A stretch of 64,000 nt of DNA from Caulobacteraceae bacterium. GTDB taxonomy: Bacteria; Pseudomonadota; Alphaproteobacteria; Caulobacterales; Caulobacteraceae. The position numbers were made by a program, and so were the translations under genes. How positions within the stretch are numbered: position 1 is the first letter of the stretch; every line of letters starts with the position of its first letter. Below the pieces are notes generated by a model, which was given only the letters and a program-made list of their open reading frames with translations, did not search any database and had not been told where the DNA came from. The stretch lies in the NCBI GenBank assembly GCA_947475465.1, contig CANJLK010000011.1, forward strand, positions 18,559 through 82,558. Direction: 5' to 3'. This document shows, one piece after another, positions 1 through 7,283 of the stretch.

Positions 1-57
1 GCCCTGGCGCTGGGGCCCATCGCCATGGCGGCCGCCTGCCGCAACGCCCTGTCGTAA
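1..57 (+). CDS. ccmB: Haem exporter protein CcmB, C-terminal end only
   Basis: Only the last 18 codons and a TAA stop are inside the window. The tail (ALALGPIAMAAACRNALS) is a hydrophobic helix end followed by a short polar terminus, as at the end of the CcmB membrane subunit of the CcmAB(CD) ABC complex that handles haem for cytochrome c maturation. The call rests mostly on context: ccmC, ccmD and ccmG follow on the same strand, and CcmB normally precedes CcmC. The rest of the gene lies upstream of the window. Confidence 0.7.
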   Translation, partial: ALALGPIAMAAACRNALS

Positions 58-165
58 CGGGCTTCGACATTACGAAATGGTCACGCGACGGGGCGCCGTT
101 TCGCCTTCATCTGACGCCAGGGTGAAGCTCAGCCATTCGGGTCGAACGAATCCAGGGAGCCTTCC

Positions 166-762
166 ATGTCACGACGCCTCACAATCACGCTCGCGGGCGC
201 AGCCTTCGCGCTCTACGCGGCCGCCGGCGCGGCCGCGTTTGCCCAGCCTGCGGCGCCGCCGATGTCCGGTGAGCATATGAGCCCCGGCGGGCCGATGGAG
301 CGCCATGTCATGGTCATGCGCCATGGCGGTCCGGGCGGGCATGAGCACCGCGACCCCACCGCCCACCTGAGGGCCATCCTGCAACTGAAGCCCAGCCAGG
401 AAGCGGCGCTGACCGCCTATGTGGCGGCCATGAAGCCGCCGGAACACGAGGGCATGATGCACAACATGGCGACGGGCGGCCCGCCCGACGGCAAGCCCGC
501 GCCGGAAGCCAAGACCACGCCTGAGCGGCTGGCGGCGATGGACAAGATGATGTCCGAGCACATGGCCATGGCCCACGCGCGGCTGGACGCCATCCGCACC
601 TTCTACAACCAGCTCGACCCGGCCCAGAAGAAGGCCTTCGACGAACTGCCGCCGCCGATGATGATCATGATGGGCGGGCATGAGGGCGGCCCCCACCGGA
701 TGGAGATGATGCACGGCAAGCATCCCATGCCGCCGATGGCGCCGCCCCAACCGCACTCCTGA
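166..762 (+). CDS. Spy/CpxP-like (LTxxQ) periplasmic protein, His/Met-rich
   Basis: A 198-residue exported protein with a cleavable signal peptide (about residues 1-26, ending AAAFAQ) preceded by AGGGAGCCTTCC-ATG. The mature part has two short helical motifs of the Spy/CpxP type, LKPSQEAAL (about 75-83) and LDPAQKKAFDEL (about 151-162), related to the LTxxQ repeat of periplasmic chaperone/metal-resistance proteins. It is unusually rich in His and Met, with clusters such as MMHNM, MMIMMGGHEGG and MEMMHGKHPM, which suggests binding of Cu or another metal; that is inference. It sits between ccmB and ccmC and has its own terminator, so it is probably a separate transcription unit inserted in the ccm operon. 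The exact function is unknown. Confidence 0.75.
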   Translation: MSRRLTITLAGAAFALYAAAGAAAFAQPAAPPMSGEHMSPGGPMERHVMVMRHGGPGGHEHRDPTAHLRAILQLKPSQEAALTAYVAAMKPPEHEGMMHNMATGGPPDGKPAPEAKTTPERLAAMDKMMSEHMAMAHARLDAIRTFYNQLDPAQKKAFDELPPPMMIMMGGHEGGPHRMEMMHGKHPMPPMAPPQPHS

Positions 763-771
763 GGCCCTCCC

Positions 772-805
772 CGGCGGTCCGCAGGCCCCGCGGGCCGCCG
801 TTTTT
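772..805 (+). terminator. Rho-independent terminator after the Spy-like gene
   Basis: An 11-bp stem (CGGCGGTCCGC / GCGGGCCGCCG, one G-U pair) with a 7-nt loop is followed directly by TTTTTCTTG. It lies 9 bases after the Spy-like stop codon and 70 bases before ccmC, so read-through transcription from ccmB into ccmC should be reduced. Confidence 0.75.
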
Positions 806-874
806 CTTGCCCCCTTCCCCCCGCAAGGCCGGTTTCCACTTTTGCGCGGAGCCCTGGAGCGTTACTGCCGCCCC

Positions 875-1603
875 ATGACCTGGGCGCCCGCCTTCCTGTC
901 GAACCCCGAGCGGTTCATGGCCTTCTCCCGTTGGGCCGCGCCGATGTTCGGGGTGATCGCCGCACTCCTGGGCCTGGCCGGCCTGTGGTTCGGCTTCACG
1001 GCGCCTGACGACTATCAGCAGGGCGCGACCGTTCGCATCATGTTCATCCATGTGCCGGCCTCATGGCTGGCGATGTTCGCCTACGCCTGCCTGGCCGGGG
1101 CGAGTTTCCTGGCGCTGGTGTTCCGCCACGCGCTTGCCGACGCCGCCGCCCAGGCCGCCGCACCGCTGGGCGCCGGCTTCACCTTCCTGGCCCTGGTCAC
1201 CGGCTCACTGTGGGGCCGGCCGATGTGGGGAACCTGGTGGGTCTGGGACGCGCGGCTGACCTCGGTGCTGGTGCTGTTCCTCTTCTACCTGGCCTACATG
1301 GCGCTGCGGGCCTCGCTCGACGATGAGGTCAAGGGCGCCCGGGCCGGCGCGATCCTGGCGCTGGTGGGCGCGGTCAACCTGCCGATCGTGGTCTGGAGCG
1401 TCGAGTGGTGGAACTCCCTGCACCAGGGCTCGTCGCTGTTCGCCAAGGGCGGACCGGCCATGCCGCCGGTCTATCTGACCCCGCTGTTCCTGATGGGGCT
1501 GGCCTATACGGCCGCCTTCGGCTCGCTGTGGCTGGTGCGGATCCGCGGCGAGGTCTGGCGCCGGCGCGCCGAGGCCGCCATGGCCCGGGCGGCCCGCTCT
1601 TGA
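875..1603 (+). CDS. ccmC: Haem exporter protein CcmC
   Basis: A 242-residue inner-membrane protein with six predicted membrane helices. It carries the tryptophan-rich WWD haem-handling motif (WGRPMWGTWWVWD, residues 112-124) and two candidate haem-ligand histidines in periplasmic loops, H59 (IHVPASW) and H182 (WWNSLHQG). CcmC binds haem in the periplasm and helps load it onto the chaperone CcmE in System I cytochrome c maturation. The ATG at 875 (MTWAPAF) gives the usual family length; an in-frame TTG 33 bases upstream has no support. ccmD follows after 16 bases. Confidence 0.95.
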   Translation: MTWAPAFLSNPERFMAFSRWAAPMFGVIAALLGLAGLWFGFTAPDDYQQGATVRIMFIHVPASWLAMFAYACLAGASFLALVFRHALADAAAQAAAPLGAGFTFLALVTGSLWGRPMWGTWWVWDARLTSVLVLFLFYLAYMALRASLDDEVKGARAGAILALVGAVNLPIVVWSVEWWNSLHQGSSLFAKGGPAMPPVYLTPLFLMGLAYTAAFGSLWLVRIRGEVWRRRAEAAMARAARS

Positions 1604-1619
1604 GACCAGGGGGCTGACC

Positions 1620-1766
1620 ATGCTGCATCTCGACGCCGGCAAGTACGCGGCCTTCCTGTGGCCCGCCTTCGCAATCAGCGCCTTCGTCATCGCCGTCATG
1701 ATCGGCAATGCCCTGGCCTACGCCCGCCGGTGGCGGCGCCGCGCCGAAGAGCTCGCCGGCCAATGA
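1620..1766 (+). CDS. ccmD: Haem exporter protein CcmD
   Basis: A 48-residue single-pass membrane protein: a short N-terminus (MLHLDAGKYAAFLWPAF), one hydrophobic helix (about residues 9-32) and a basic cytoplasmic tail (ARRWRRRAEEL). The KYAAFLWPAF segment is the recognisable CcmD signature. CcmD is needed to release the holo-CcmE/CcmC complex. It starts 16 bases after ccmC with an AGGGGG ribosome site, and its stop overlaps the ccmG start (ATGA), so translation is coupled. Confidence 0.9.
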   Translation: MLHLDAGKYAAFLWPAFAISAFVIAVMIGNALAYARRWRRRAEELAGQ

Positions 1767-2287
1767 CCCGCTGGCTTGCGGCCCTGCCGCTGGCGGTGAT
1801 GGCGGCGCTGGCGGCGCTGTTCGCCTTCTACGCCCTGAAGCACGACCCGCACGTCAATCCCCACGCCCTGGTCGGCAAGCCCATGCCGGACCTCACCCTG
1901 CCCGACCTCGACGGCGGGCCGCCGCGCAGGCTGGCCTCGGCCCTCGCCAAGGGACCGGTGCTGGTCAACTTCTACGCCTCCTGGTGCGCGCCCTGCGCGA
2001 TCGAGCATCCGGTGCTGGGGCGGTTCAAGGCCGCGGGCCTCCCGGTGATCGGCGTCGCCTACAAGGACCAACCCGCCAGGAGTCAGGCCTATCTGGCCCG
2101 TCTGGGTGACCCCTACGACTGGCGGCTGACCGATCGCGACGGCCGGGCCGGCATCGAGTTCGGCGTCACCGGCGTGCCCGAGACCTTCCTGGTGGGGGCC
2201 GGCGGACGGATCATCGCAAAGCACACCGGCCCCATGACCCCCGACGATGCCGACAAGCTCGCGGCCCAGGCGTTAACCGCCCGTTGA
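1763..2287 (+). CDS. ccmG: Thiol:disulfide interchange protein CcmG/DsbE
   Basis: A 174-residue membrane-anchored thioredoxin-like protein. An N-terminal anchor (about residues 2-24) is followed by a thioredoxin fold with the active site WCAPC (in FYASWCAPC) and the cis-Pro loop (TGVPETFLV). CcmG reduces apocytochrome c (or CcmH) cysteines so that haem can be attached. The start ATG overlaps the ccmD stop. No ccmE, ccmF or ccmH follows, so the rest of the pathway is elsewhere on the chromosome. Confidence 0.93.
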   Translation: MTRWLAALPLAVMAALAALFAFYALKHDPHVNPHALVGKPMPDLTLPDLDGGPPRRLASALAKGPVLVNFYASWCAPCAIEHPVLGRFKAAGLPVIGVAYKDQPARSQAYLARLGDPYDWRLTDRDGRAGIEFGVTGVPETFLVGAGGRIIAKHTGPMTPDDADKLAAQALTAR

Positions 2288-2340
2288 TCCGCGCACGGCC
2301 ATGGTGAGGGCGCGTTAACCATGATCAGAGCCGGCCCGAC

Positions 2341-2604
2341 GTGAATCCGATCCGCCCCACCGCCCTGCCGCCAAGCTCGAGCCCCCAGGTTTCGACCGGC
2401 GCTGACGCCGCTCGCGCGGCCGCCCAGAAGGCTTTTTTCGACGCCGCCATGGGCCGTGCGCCCGCCCCCGCCCGCACCGCACCGGTCAGCGTCACGGTGA
2501 CCGCCACGCCGGTTCCCCAAAGGGTGGAATTGCGGCCCAGCGGCGAGACGGAAACGCCCACCCGGATCCTCCGCCCCGGTTCTCTCTTGGATATCCGCGT
2601 CTAG
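2341..2604 (+). CDS. Small hypothetical protein, 87 aa
   Basis: An open frame starting at GTG; the nearest upstream ATG (2320) runs into an in-frame stop after seven codons. The protein is Pro/Ala/Thr-rich and looks disordered, without signal peptide or membrane helix (for example VSVTVTATPVPQRVELRPSG). It follows ccmG by 53 bases on the same strand. I do not recognise a family. Codon use resembles the neighbours, so it is probably real, but the evidence is weak. Confidence 0.5.
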   Translation: MNPIRPTALPPSSSPQVSTGADAARAAAQKAFFDAAMGRAPAPARTAPVSVTVTATPVPQRVELRPSGETETPTRILRPGSLLDIRV

Positions 2605-2690
2605 TCCAAGGCTAAGCTCCTGCTTAAGCTCTTAAATTATTTTAACTTTCTGAAATGGGAACAGCCGCTGTTACGGCGAGTTTGTTCGCC

Positions 2691-2900
2691 ATGGACCGCG
2701 AAAGTGACATTTATCAAGAAGCGGCCGCCCTCTGGCGGGAGGTGTTCGGCGAGCCGGCGCCGCCCCATGCCGACGGGGAGGCGCTGCTTGATGCCATCGT
2801 CACGCGAAGCAGCCCTCCGGCGTCCTACGACCGGCTGAACTCACCCCACCTGCGCCCGACGACGATCACCCGGCCGGCTGACCCTGGACACGGGCGGTAG
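2691..2900 (+). CDS. Small hypothetical protein, 69 aa
   Basis: The soluble, acidic protein begins MDRESDIYQEAAALWREVFG and ends with PHLRPTTITRP. An AT-rich tract (about 2625-2655), rare in this window, precedes it and probably holds its promoter. ATG 2691 is preferred because that tract would leave a short leader; an in-frame ATG at 2655 would add 12 residues. It converges on the marR gene. The function is unknown; a small protein of this type may be conserved in Caulobacterales, but I could not check. Confidence 0.55.
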   Translation: MDRESDIYQEAAALWREVFGEPAPPHADGEALLDAIVTRSSPPASYDRLNSPHLRPTTITRPADPGHGR

Positions 2901-2907
2901 AGGCCAG

Positions 2908-3462
2908 TCAGGCGGCGGGGGCCTTCTCCGCCTTCTTCTTGGCTTTGCGCTTGGCCTTGTCGGCCTTATCCGGCTTCGGAGCCTTCGGCGCCTTGGCGTC
3001 CGGGCCCGTGGGCGCCTCGACCAGATCGCGCAGGAGCTCCAGCAGGGCCTGACGCTTTCCGCTTCCGCCCACCAGCTTCATCAGCCTGGCGTCGGCGGCG
3101 GCCATGTGCGGCTGAGCCTGGGCGAGGCTGTCGCGCCCCGCGGCGGTGAGGCGGACCGCATTGGCTCGGGCGTCCACCGCGGAACGTTCCCGCTCCAGCA
3201 AGCCCTTGGCGATCATCCGCTGGGCCATGTCGGCCAGGGTCGAACGGTCGATGCCGGTAATCCGGACCAGATCGGCCTGGGTGGCGCCCTCGCGCTCAGC
3301 CGCCGCCGACAGCACCGCGTACTGCCTTTGGGTGACCGCCCCTGGACCGAATTCCTCGGCGTAGATGTCGAGCGCGCGCTGCAGGGCGCGGTGCAGCAGG
3401 TGACTGGGTGAGCGGTCGAGGGCGGAGCCCCCATGCTTGCCGCCGGACTTGTGCTTGGCCAT
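2908..3462 (-). CDS. MarR-family transcriptional regulator with lysine-rich tail
   Basis: A 184-residue winged-helix regulator. The MarR core spans about residues 15-140, with recognition helix TQADLVRITGIDRSTLADMA and wing region LLERERSAVDARANAVRLT. The last 35 residues are Lys/Ala/Pro-rich (KADKAKRKAKKKAEKAPAA), like the tails of some alphaproteobacterial DNA-binding proteins, and may add non-specific DNA affinity. No divergent target gene is adjacent, so ligand and regulon cannot be inferred. The ATG at 3462 is the only reasonable start. Confidence 0.85.
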   Translation of the reverse strand: MAKHKSGGKHGGSALDRSPSHLLHRALQRALDIYAEEFGPGAVTQRQYAVLSAAAEREGATQADLVRITGIDRSTLADMAQRMIAKGLLERERSAVDARANAVRLTAAGRDSLAQAQPHMAAADARLMKLVGGSGKRQALLELLRDLVEAPTGPDAKAPKAPKPDKADKAKRKAKKKAEKAPAA

Positions 3463-3539
3463 CGCCGTCCCCTGCGTGGATCGCGCGGACAGTAGCGCTC
3501 ATTTGCGTCTGTTTGACGACAGACGATCCGTGGACGTCG

Positions 3540-4124
3540 TCAGTCGGATTCCGGAGGCGGCGGAAGGTCGGTGGGTTCCATGTACTTCATGAGCAGCGGC
3601 ACCTGGGTAAGCGAGAACAGCACGGTGACCACTTCCAGGCCGAAGGTCTTGAAGAGCACCCAGACGGACTCGCTCTGGGTCTGCCAGATGACGATGTTGG
3701 CGACACCCAGGACGACATAGAGCAGGCCGAAACGGATCGTCAGGGTCCGCCAGACCTTGTCCGGCAGGACCAGCGCCTGGCCCAACAGGAGCTTCAGCGG
3801 ATTGCGCTTCAGCGCCACCCCGCCAAACAGCACCGCGGCGAGGACAAAATGGATCACGGTCGACTTGACCTTCATGATCCGCGGATCGTGGAAGACCAGG
3901 GTGAGGCCGCCGAACAGCGCCGCCATGCCGCCGACGAACAGCGGCAGCCAGGCCACCCGTCGCTCCACCAGTCCGCCGACGAGAAGGGCCGCGACCGAGG
4001 CGATCACGATGGCGGCCGTGGCCTTCATGAAGTCCTTGCCGGTCAGGAAGTACACGACCGGGAATACGACGATGGCGGCGTAGTCCACCCCGTAGCGGAT
4101 CCACTTGCGGGCCTGTTCGGTCAT
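3540..4124 (-). CDS. yciB: Inner-membrane protein YciB (intracellular septation protein A family)
   Basis: A 194-residue polytopic membrane protein with about five hydrophobic helices, e.g. YAAIVVFPVVYFL and VIASVAALLVG, and the family-typical segments FGGLTLVFHDPRIMKVKSTV and LYVVLGVANIVIWQTQSESVW. YciB/IspZ proteins influence envelope integrity and septation; the biochemical role is unclear. It is the last gene of the dapF-mtaB-ftsY-yciB operon, and its ATG overlaps the ftsY stop by 4 bases. Confidence 0.9.
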   Translation of the reverse strand: MTEQARKWIRYGVDYAAIVVFPVVYFLTGKDFMKATAAIVIASVAALLVGGLVERRVAWLPLFVGGMAALFGGLTLVFHDPRIMKVKSTVIHFVLAAVLFGGVALKRNPLKLLLGQALVLPDKVWRTLTIRFGLLYVVLGVANIVIWQTQSESVWVLFKTFGLEVVTVLFSLTQVPLLMKYMEPTDLPPPPESD

Positions 4125-5062
4125 ACGCCCTGCTCCAGCCCGACCAGGGACCGGGCGAAGGCGCGCGCATCGAAGGGCTGCAGGTCATCGACGCCTTCGC
4201 CGACACCCACCAGCTTGATGGGGCTGTCAGATGCCTGGGCCACCGGCACAAGGACCCCACCGCGCGCCGTGCCGTCGAGCTTGGTCATGACGATGCCGGA
4301 CACGCCGATCTGGTTGCCGAAGATATTCTCCTGAGCCAGGGCGTTGCGGCCCACCGTGGCGTCAAGCACCAACAGGGTCTCATGCGGAGCGTCCGGATCG
4401 AGTTTCTTCACCACCCGGATGACCTTCAGCAGTTCGTCCATCAGCCCCTGCTTGTTCTGCAGCCGGCCGGCGGTGTCGATCAGCACCACATCGTAATTCT
4501 GCGCCTTGGCGCGCTCGACCGCATCGAAGGCCAGGCCCGCGGCGTCGGAATTGATCGGCCGGCTCATGAAGTCGGCGCCGGCCCGCTCGGCCCAGACCTT
4601 CAGCTGCTCGACGGCGGCGGCCCGGAACGTGTCGCCGGCCACGACCAGAACCTTGGCGCCGCGTCCGGTGAGGTCGGCGGCGATCTTGCCCAGCGTCGTG
4701 GTCTTACCCGAGCCGTTCACGCCGATGAACAGGACGATGTAGGGCTTCGGGCCCGATAGCGGATCGAACGTCCCCTGGCGCAGGGAGAGCTCATCGCCGA
4801 TGGCGGCGGCCAGCGCGGCCTTGATGTCGGCCTCGTCGACGTCCTTGCCGAACTTCTCGGCGGAGAAGCGCGCGGTGATGCGGGCGGCGGAGGACGGGCC
4901 GAGGTCGGCCTCGATCAGCATCTCCTCAAGTTCGTCCAGCTTGGCCTGGTCGAGCGGCGCCTTGGCGACGAAGACGGAGGTGATCTGCTCGCCCATCTGC
5001 TTGGACGAGCGCGACAGGCCCGCCGTAAGCTTCTGGAACCAGCCGCGTTTGGGTTCGGTCAT
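4121..5062 (-). CDS. ftsY: Signal recognition particle receptor FtsY
   Basis: A 313-residue SRP GTPase: N domain (about 30-95) and G domain with G1 GVNGSGKT (114-121), the DTFRAAAVEQL motif, G3 DTAGR and G4 TKLDGTARGG, ending in the family helix GEGVDDLQPFDARAFARSL. FtsY docks ribosome-Ffh complexes at the membrane for cotranslational insertion. The acidic A domain is absent apart from a short basic amphipathic N-terminus (KRGWFQKLTAGLSRSSKQ), which in such short FtsY proteins serves as the membrane-targeting helix. It lies 36 bases after mtaB. Confidence 0.97.
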   Translation of the reverse strand: MTEPKRGWFQKLTAGLSRSSKQMGEQITSVFVAKAPLDQAKLDELEEMLIEADLGPSSAARITARFSAEKFGKDVDEADIKAALAAAIGDELSLRQGTFDPLSGPKPYIVLFIGVNGSGKTTTLGKIAADLTGRGAKVLVVAGDTFRAAAVEQLKVWAERAGADFMSRPINSDAAGLAFDAVERAKAQNYDVVLIDTAGRLQNKQGLMDELLKVIRVVKKLDPDAPHETLLVLDATVGRNALAQENIFGNQIGVSGIVMTKLDGTARGGVLVPVAQASDSPIKLVGVGEGVDDLQPFDARAFARSLVGLEQGV

Positions 5063-5098
5063 GGGCGGGGTTTAGCGGGGGAGCGCGGCGGCGTCACC

Positions 5099-6382
5099 TT
5101 ACTCCGCAGCAACCCGGGCCGGCAGGGTCGCGAGCACCCGCTTGCCGTCGTGGCCCGTGACGAGCAACGGGACGATTTCCCCCACCTGGGCGGGTCCCTC
5201 GAAGGCGATCTCGGTGAAGTCGTCGGCCCGGGCCAGGCCGTCTCGCTCGACGAGGCCCGCCAGGGTCCGGCCCACCTGTCGCTGCAGATGCCGGGCCAGG
5301 GCCGCGTCGCCGGCCGCCCGCAGGCGCGCGGCTCGGGCCTTCACCACGGGCCCCCTGACTGGGGGCATACGGGCGGCCGGCGTGCCGGGCCGGGCGCTGT
5401 AGGGGAAGACGTGGAGGAAGGAGAGACCCGCCGCCTCCACCAGCGACAGCGTGTTCTCGAACATCGCGTCGGTCTCGGTGGGAAAGCCGGCGATCAGGTC
5501 GGCGCCAAAGGCTACGTCGGGGCGCACGGCGCGGACGTCGGCGATCAGCTTCAGCGCGTCGGCGCGGCTGTGCCGGCGTTTCATCCGCTTGAGGATCATG
5601 TCATCGCCGGCCTGGAGCGAGAGGTGCAGATAGGGCATCAACCGCGGCTCTTCGGCGAGGCAGCGCATCAGGTCCGGGTCGATTTCGGCGGCGTCGATGG
5701 AGGAGAGCCGCAGGCGGGGCAACTCCGGAACGAGCTTCAGAATTCGGCCGACCAGCTGGCCCAGTGTCGGCTGGCCAGGCAAGTCGGCGCCCCAGCTCGT
5801 CACATCCACGCCGGTCAGCACCACCTCGCGGTAGCCCTGGGCCGCCAGCCGCTGGACCTGGGCCACCACCTCGCCAGCCGCCGCCGAGCGGGAATTGCCG
5901 CGGCCGTAGGGGATGATGCAGAAGGTGCAGCGGTGGTCGCAGCCGTTCTGGACCTCCACATAGGCCCGCGCCCGATCCTTCAGCCCGTCTATGAGATGCC
6001 CGGCGGTCTCGCGGACGCTCATGATGTCGTTCACCCGGACACGCCCAAGATCGGGCCGGTCGCGGTAGGCGCCGGCGGCGCTCTTTTCCGCATTTCCCAG
6101 CACCAGGTCGACCTCCGGCATGGCGGCAAAGGCGGCCGGGTCGATCTGGGCCGCGCAGCCGGTGACGATGATCCGGGCTCCGGGGCGCTCTCGGCGGGCC
6201 TTGCGGATCGATTGCCTCGCCTGGCGCACCGCCTCGCCGGTCACCGCGCAGGTGTTGAACACGATGGCGTCGGCCAGACCGTCCTGCGCCGCCTGTTTGC
6301 GGATGATTTCGCTCTCGTAGCTGTTCAGCCGGCAGCCGAACGTCACAATATCGACGTCAGGACGGTCGGCGGCTTCGCTCAC
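5099..6382 (-). CDS. mtaB: tRNA t6A37 methylthiotransferase MtaB
   Basis: A 427-residue radical-SAM methylthiotransferase that converts t6A37 to ms2t6A37 in tRNAs reading ANN codons. The UPF0004 domain has three cluster cysteines (FGCRLNSYESE, NTCAVTGEA, TGCAAQI); the radical SAM core has the CxxxCxxC motif (NGCDHRCTFCIIPYGRG); a C-terminal TRAM domain follows. The GTG at 6382 is chosen because it overlaps the dapF stop (GTGA) and starts just before the conserved DIVTFGCRLN; the open frame extends 69 bases further but lies inside dapF. Confidence 0.95.
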   Translation of the reverse strand: MSEAADRPDVDIVTFGCRLNSYESEIIRKQAAQDGLADAIVFNTCAVTGEAVRQARQSIRKARRERPGARIIVTGCAAQIDPAAFAAMPEVDLVLGNAEKSAAGAYRDRPDLGRVRVNDIMSVRETAGHLIDGLKDRARAYVEVQNGCDHRCTFCIIPYGRGNSRSAAAGEVVAQVQRLAAQGYREVVLTGVDVTSWGADLPGQPTLGQLVGRILKLVPELPRLRLSSIDAAEIDPDLMRCLAEEPRLMPYLHLSLQAGDDMILKRMKRRHSRADALKLIADVRAVRPDVAFGADLIAGFPTETDAMFENTLSLVEAAGLSFLHVFPYSARPGTPAARMPPVRGPVVKARAARLRAAGDAALARHLQRQVGRTLAGLVERDGLARADDFTEIAFEGPAQVGEIVPLLVTGHDGKRVLATLPARVAAE

Positions 6383-7203
6383 GGCAGTTCGCCCGCGAAG
6401 TCGACAGCGGCGGGGCCGGTCATGATCACGTGGTTGTCCTCGGCCCGCCACTCGATCAGCAGGTCGCCGCCGTCCAGCTTCAGCACTGCCGAGCGGTCAG
6501 TGAGGTCCCGCCGCGCCGCCGCCACAAGGGCCGCGCAGGCGCCGGTGCCGCAGGCCTGGGTCAGACCCGCGCCGCGCTCCCAGACCCTCAGGCGGATGTG
6601 GTCGCGGTCCAGCACCTGGGCGAAGCCGACGTTGACCTGCTCGGGGAACAGGGGATGGCGTTCGATGACCGGGCCCGCCGTGGCGATCGGCGCGGTGGCG
6701 ATGTCGTCGACGAAGAACACCACGTGCGGATTGCCCATGGAGACACATCCGGGCGCCACCGTCAGGGCGGGCTCCTCGGTGAGGCTGGTCTCCAGGGCGC
6801 GGGTGTCCTGGGCGAAGGCCAGGGGGATCTGTGACCAGTCGAGGCCAGGCTCGCCCATGTCGACGCTGACCAGCCGCTCGCCGGCGCGGGTGGCGATCAG
6901 GCGGCCGGCCCTGGTGTCGATGGTGGCCACATCCGTGCCGCCCGCCTGCATCAGCAGCCAGCCCACGCAGCGGGCGCCGTTGCCACAGGCCGAGACCTCC
7001 TCGCCGTCGGCGTTCCAGAAGCGGACGCTGGCGTCGGCGCCCTCCCCCTTGTCGATGGCGATCAGCTGGTCGCAGCCGACGCCGTTGACGCGGTCGGCGA
7101 TGGCGCGCACTTCAGCAGGCGTGGGCGAAAACGGCGCGGAGCGGGCTTCGACCACGACAAAGTCGTTGCCGAGCCCATTCATCTTCAGGAACGGACGGGT
7201 CAT
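6379..7203 (-). CDS. dapF: Diaminopimelate epimerase
   Basis: A 274-residue PLP-independent racemase that interconverts LL- and meso-diaminopimelate for lysine and peptidoglycan synthesis. Both catalytic cysteines are present, C73 (SACGNGARC) and C218 (ACGTGAC), with the N-terminal signature FLKMNGLGNDF. The ATG at 7203 (MTRPFLK) matches the family start; an in-frame ATG 36 bases upstream is not needed. It is the first gene of the operon leading to ftsY. Confidence 0.97.
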   Translation of the reverse strand: MTRPFLKMNGLGNDFVVVEARSAPFSPTPAEVRAIADRVNGVGCDQLIAIDKGEGADASVRFWNADGEEVSACGNGARCVGWLLMQAGGTDVATIDTRAGRLIATRAGERLVSVDMGEPGLDWSQIPLAFAQDTRALETSLTEEPALTVAPGCVSMGNPHVVFFVDDIATAPIATAGPVIERHPLFPEQVNVGFAQVLDRDHIRLRVWERGAGLTQACGTGACAALVAAARRDLTDRSAVLKLDGGDLLIEWRAEDNHVIMTGPAAVDFAGELP

Positions 7204-7283
7204 GGGCCGCCATATAGGCGAGATCGGCCCCAAAGGCACGTCGCGCGCGACAGCACCGTTCCCACAGGCTTAGAAATACGGGC

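Noticed and set aside
5150..7273. A 707-codon open frame on the plus strand opposite mtaB and dapF
   Set aside because: It is antisense to two well-conserved genes and has a Gly/Arg/His-rich low-complexity translation typical of high-GC shadows.
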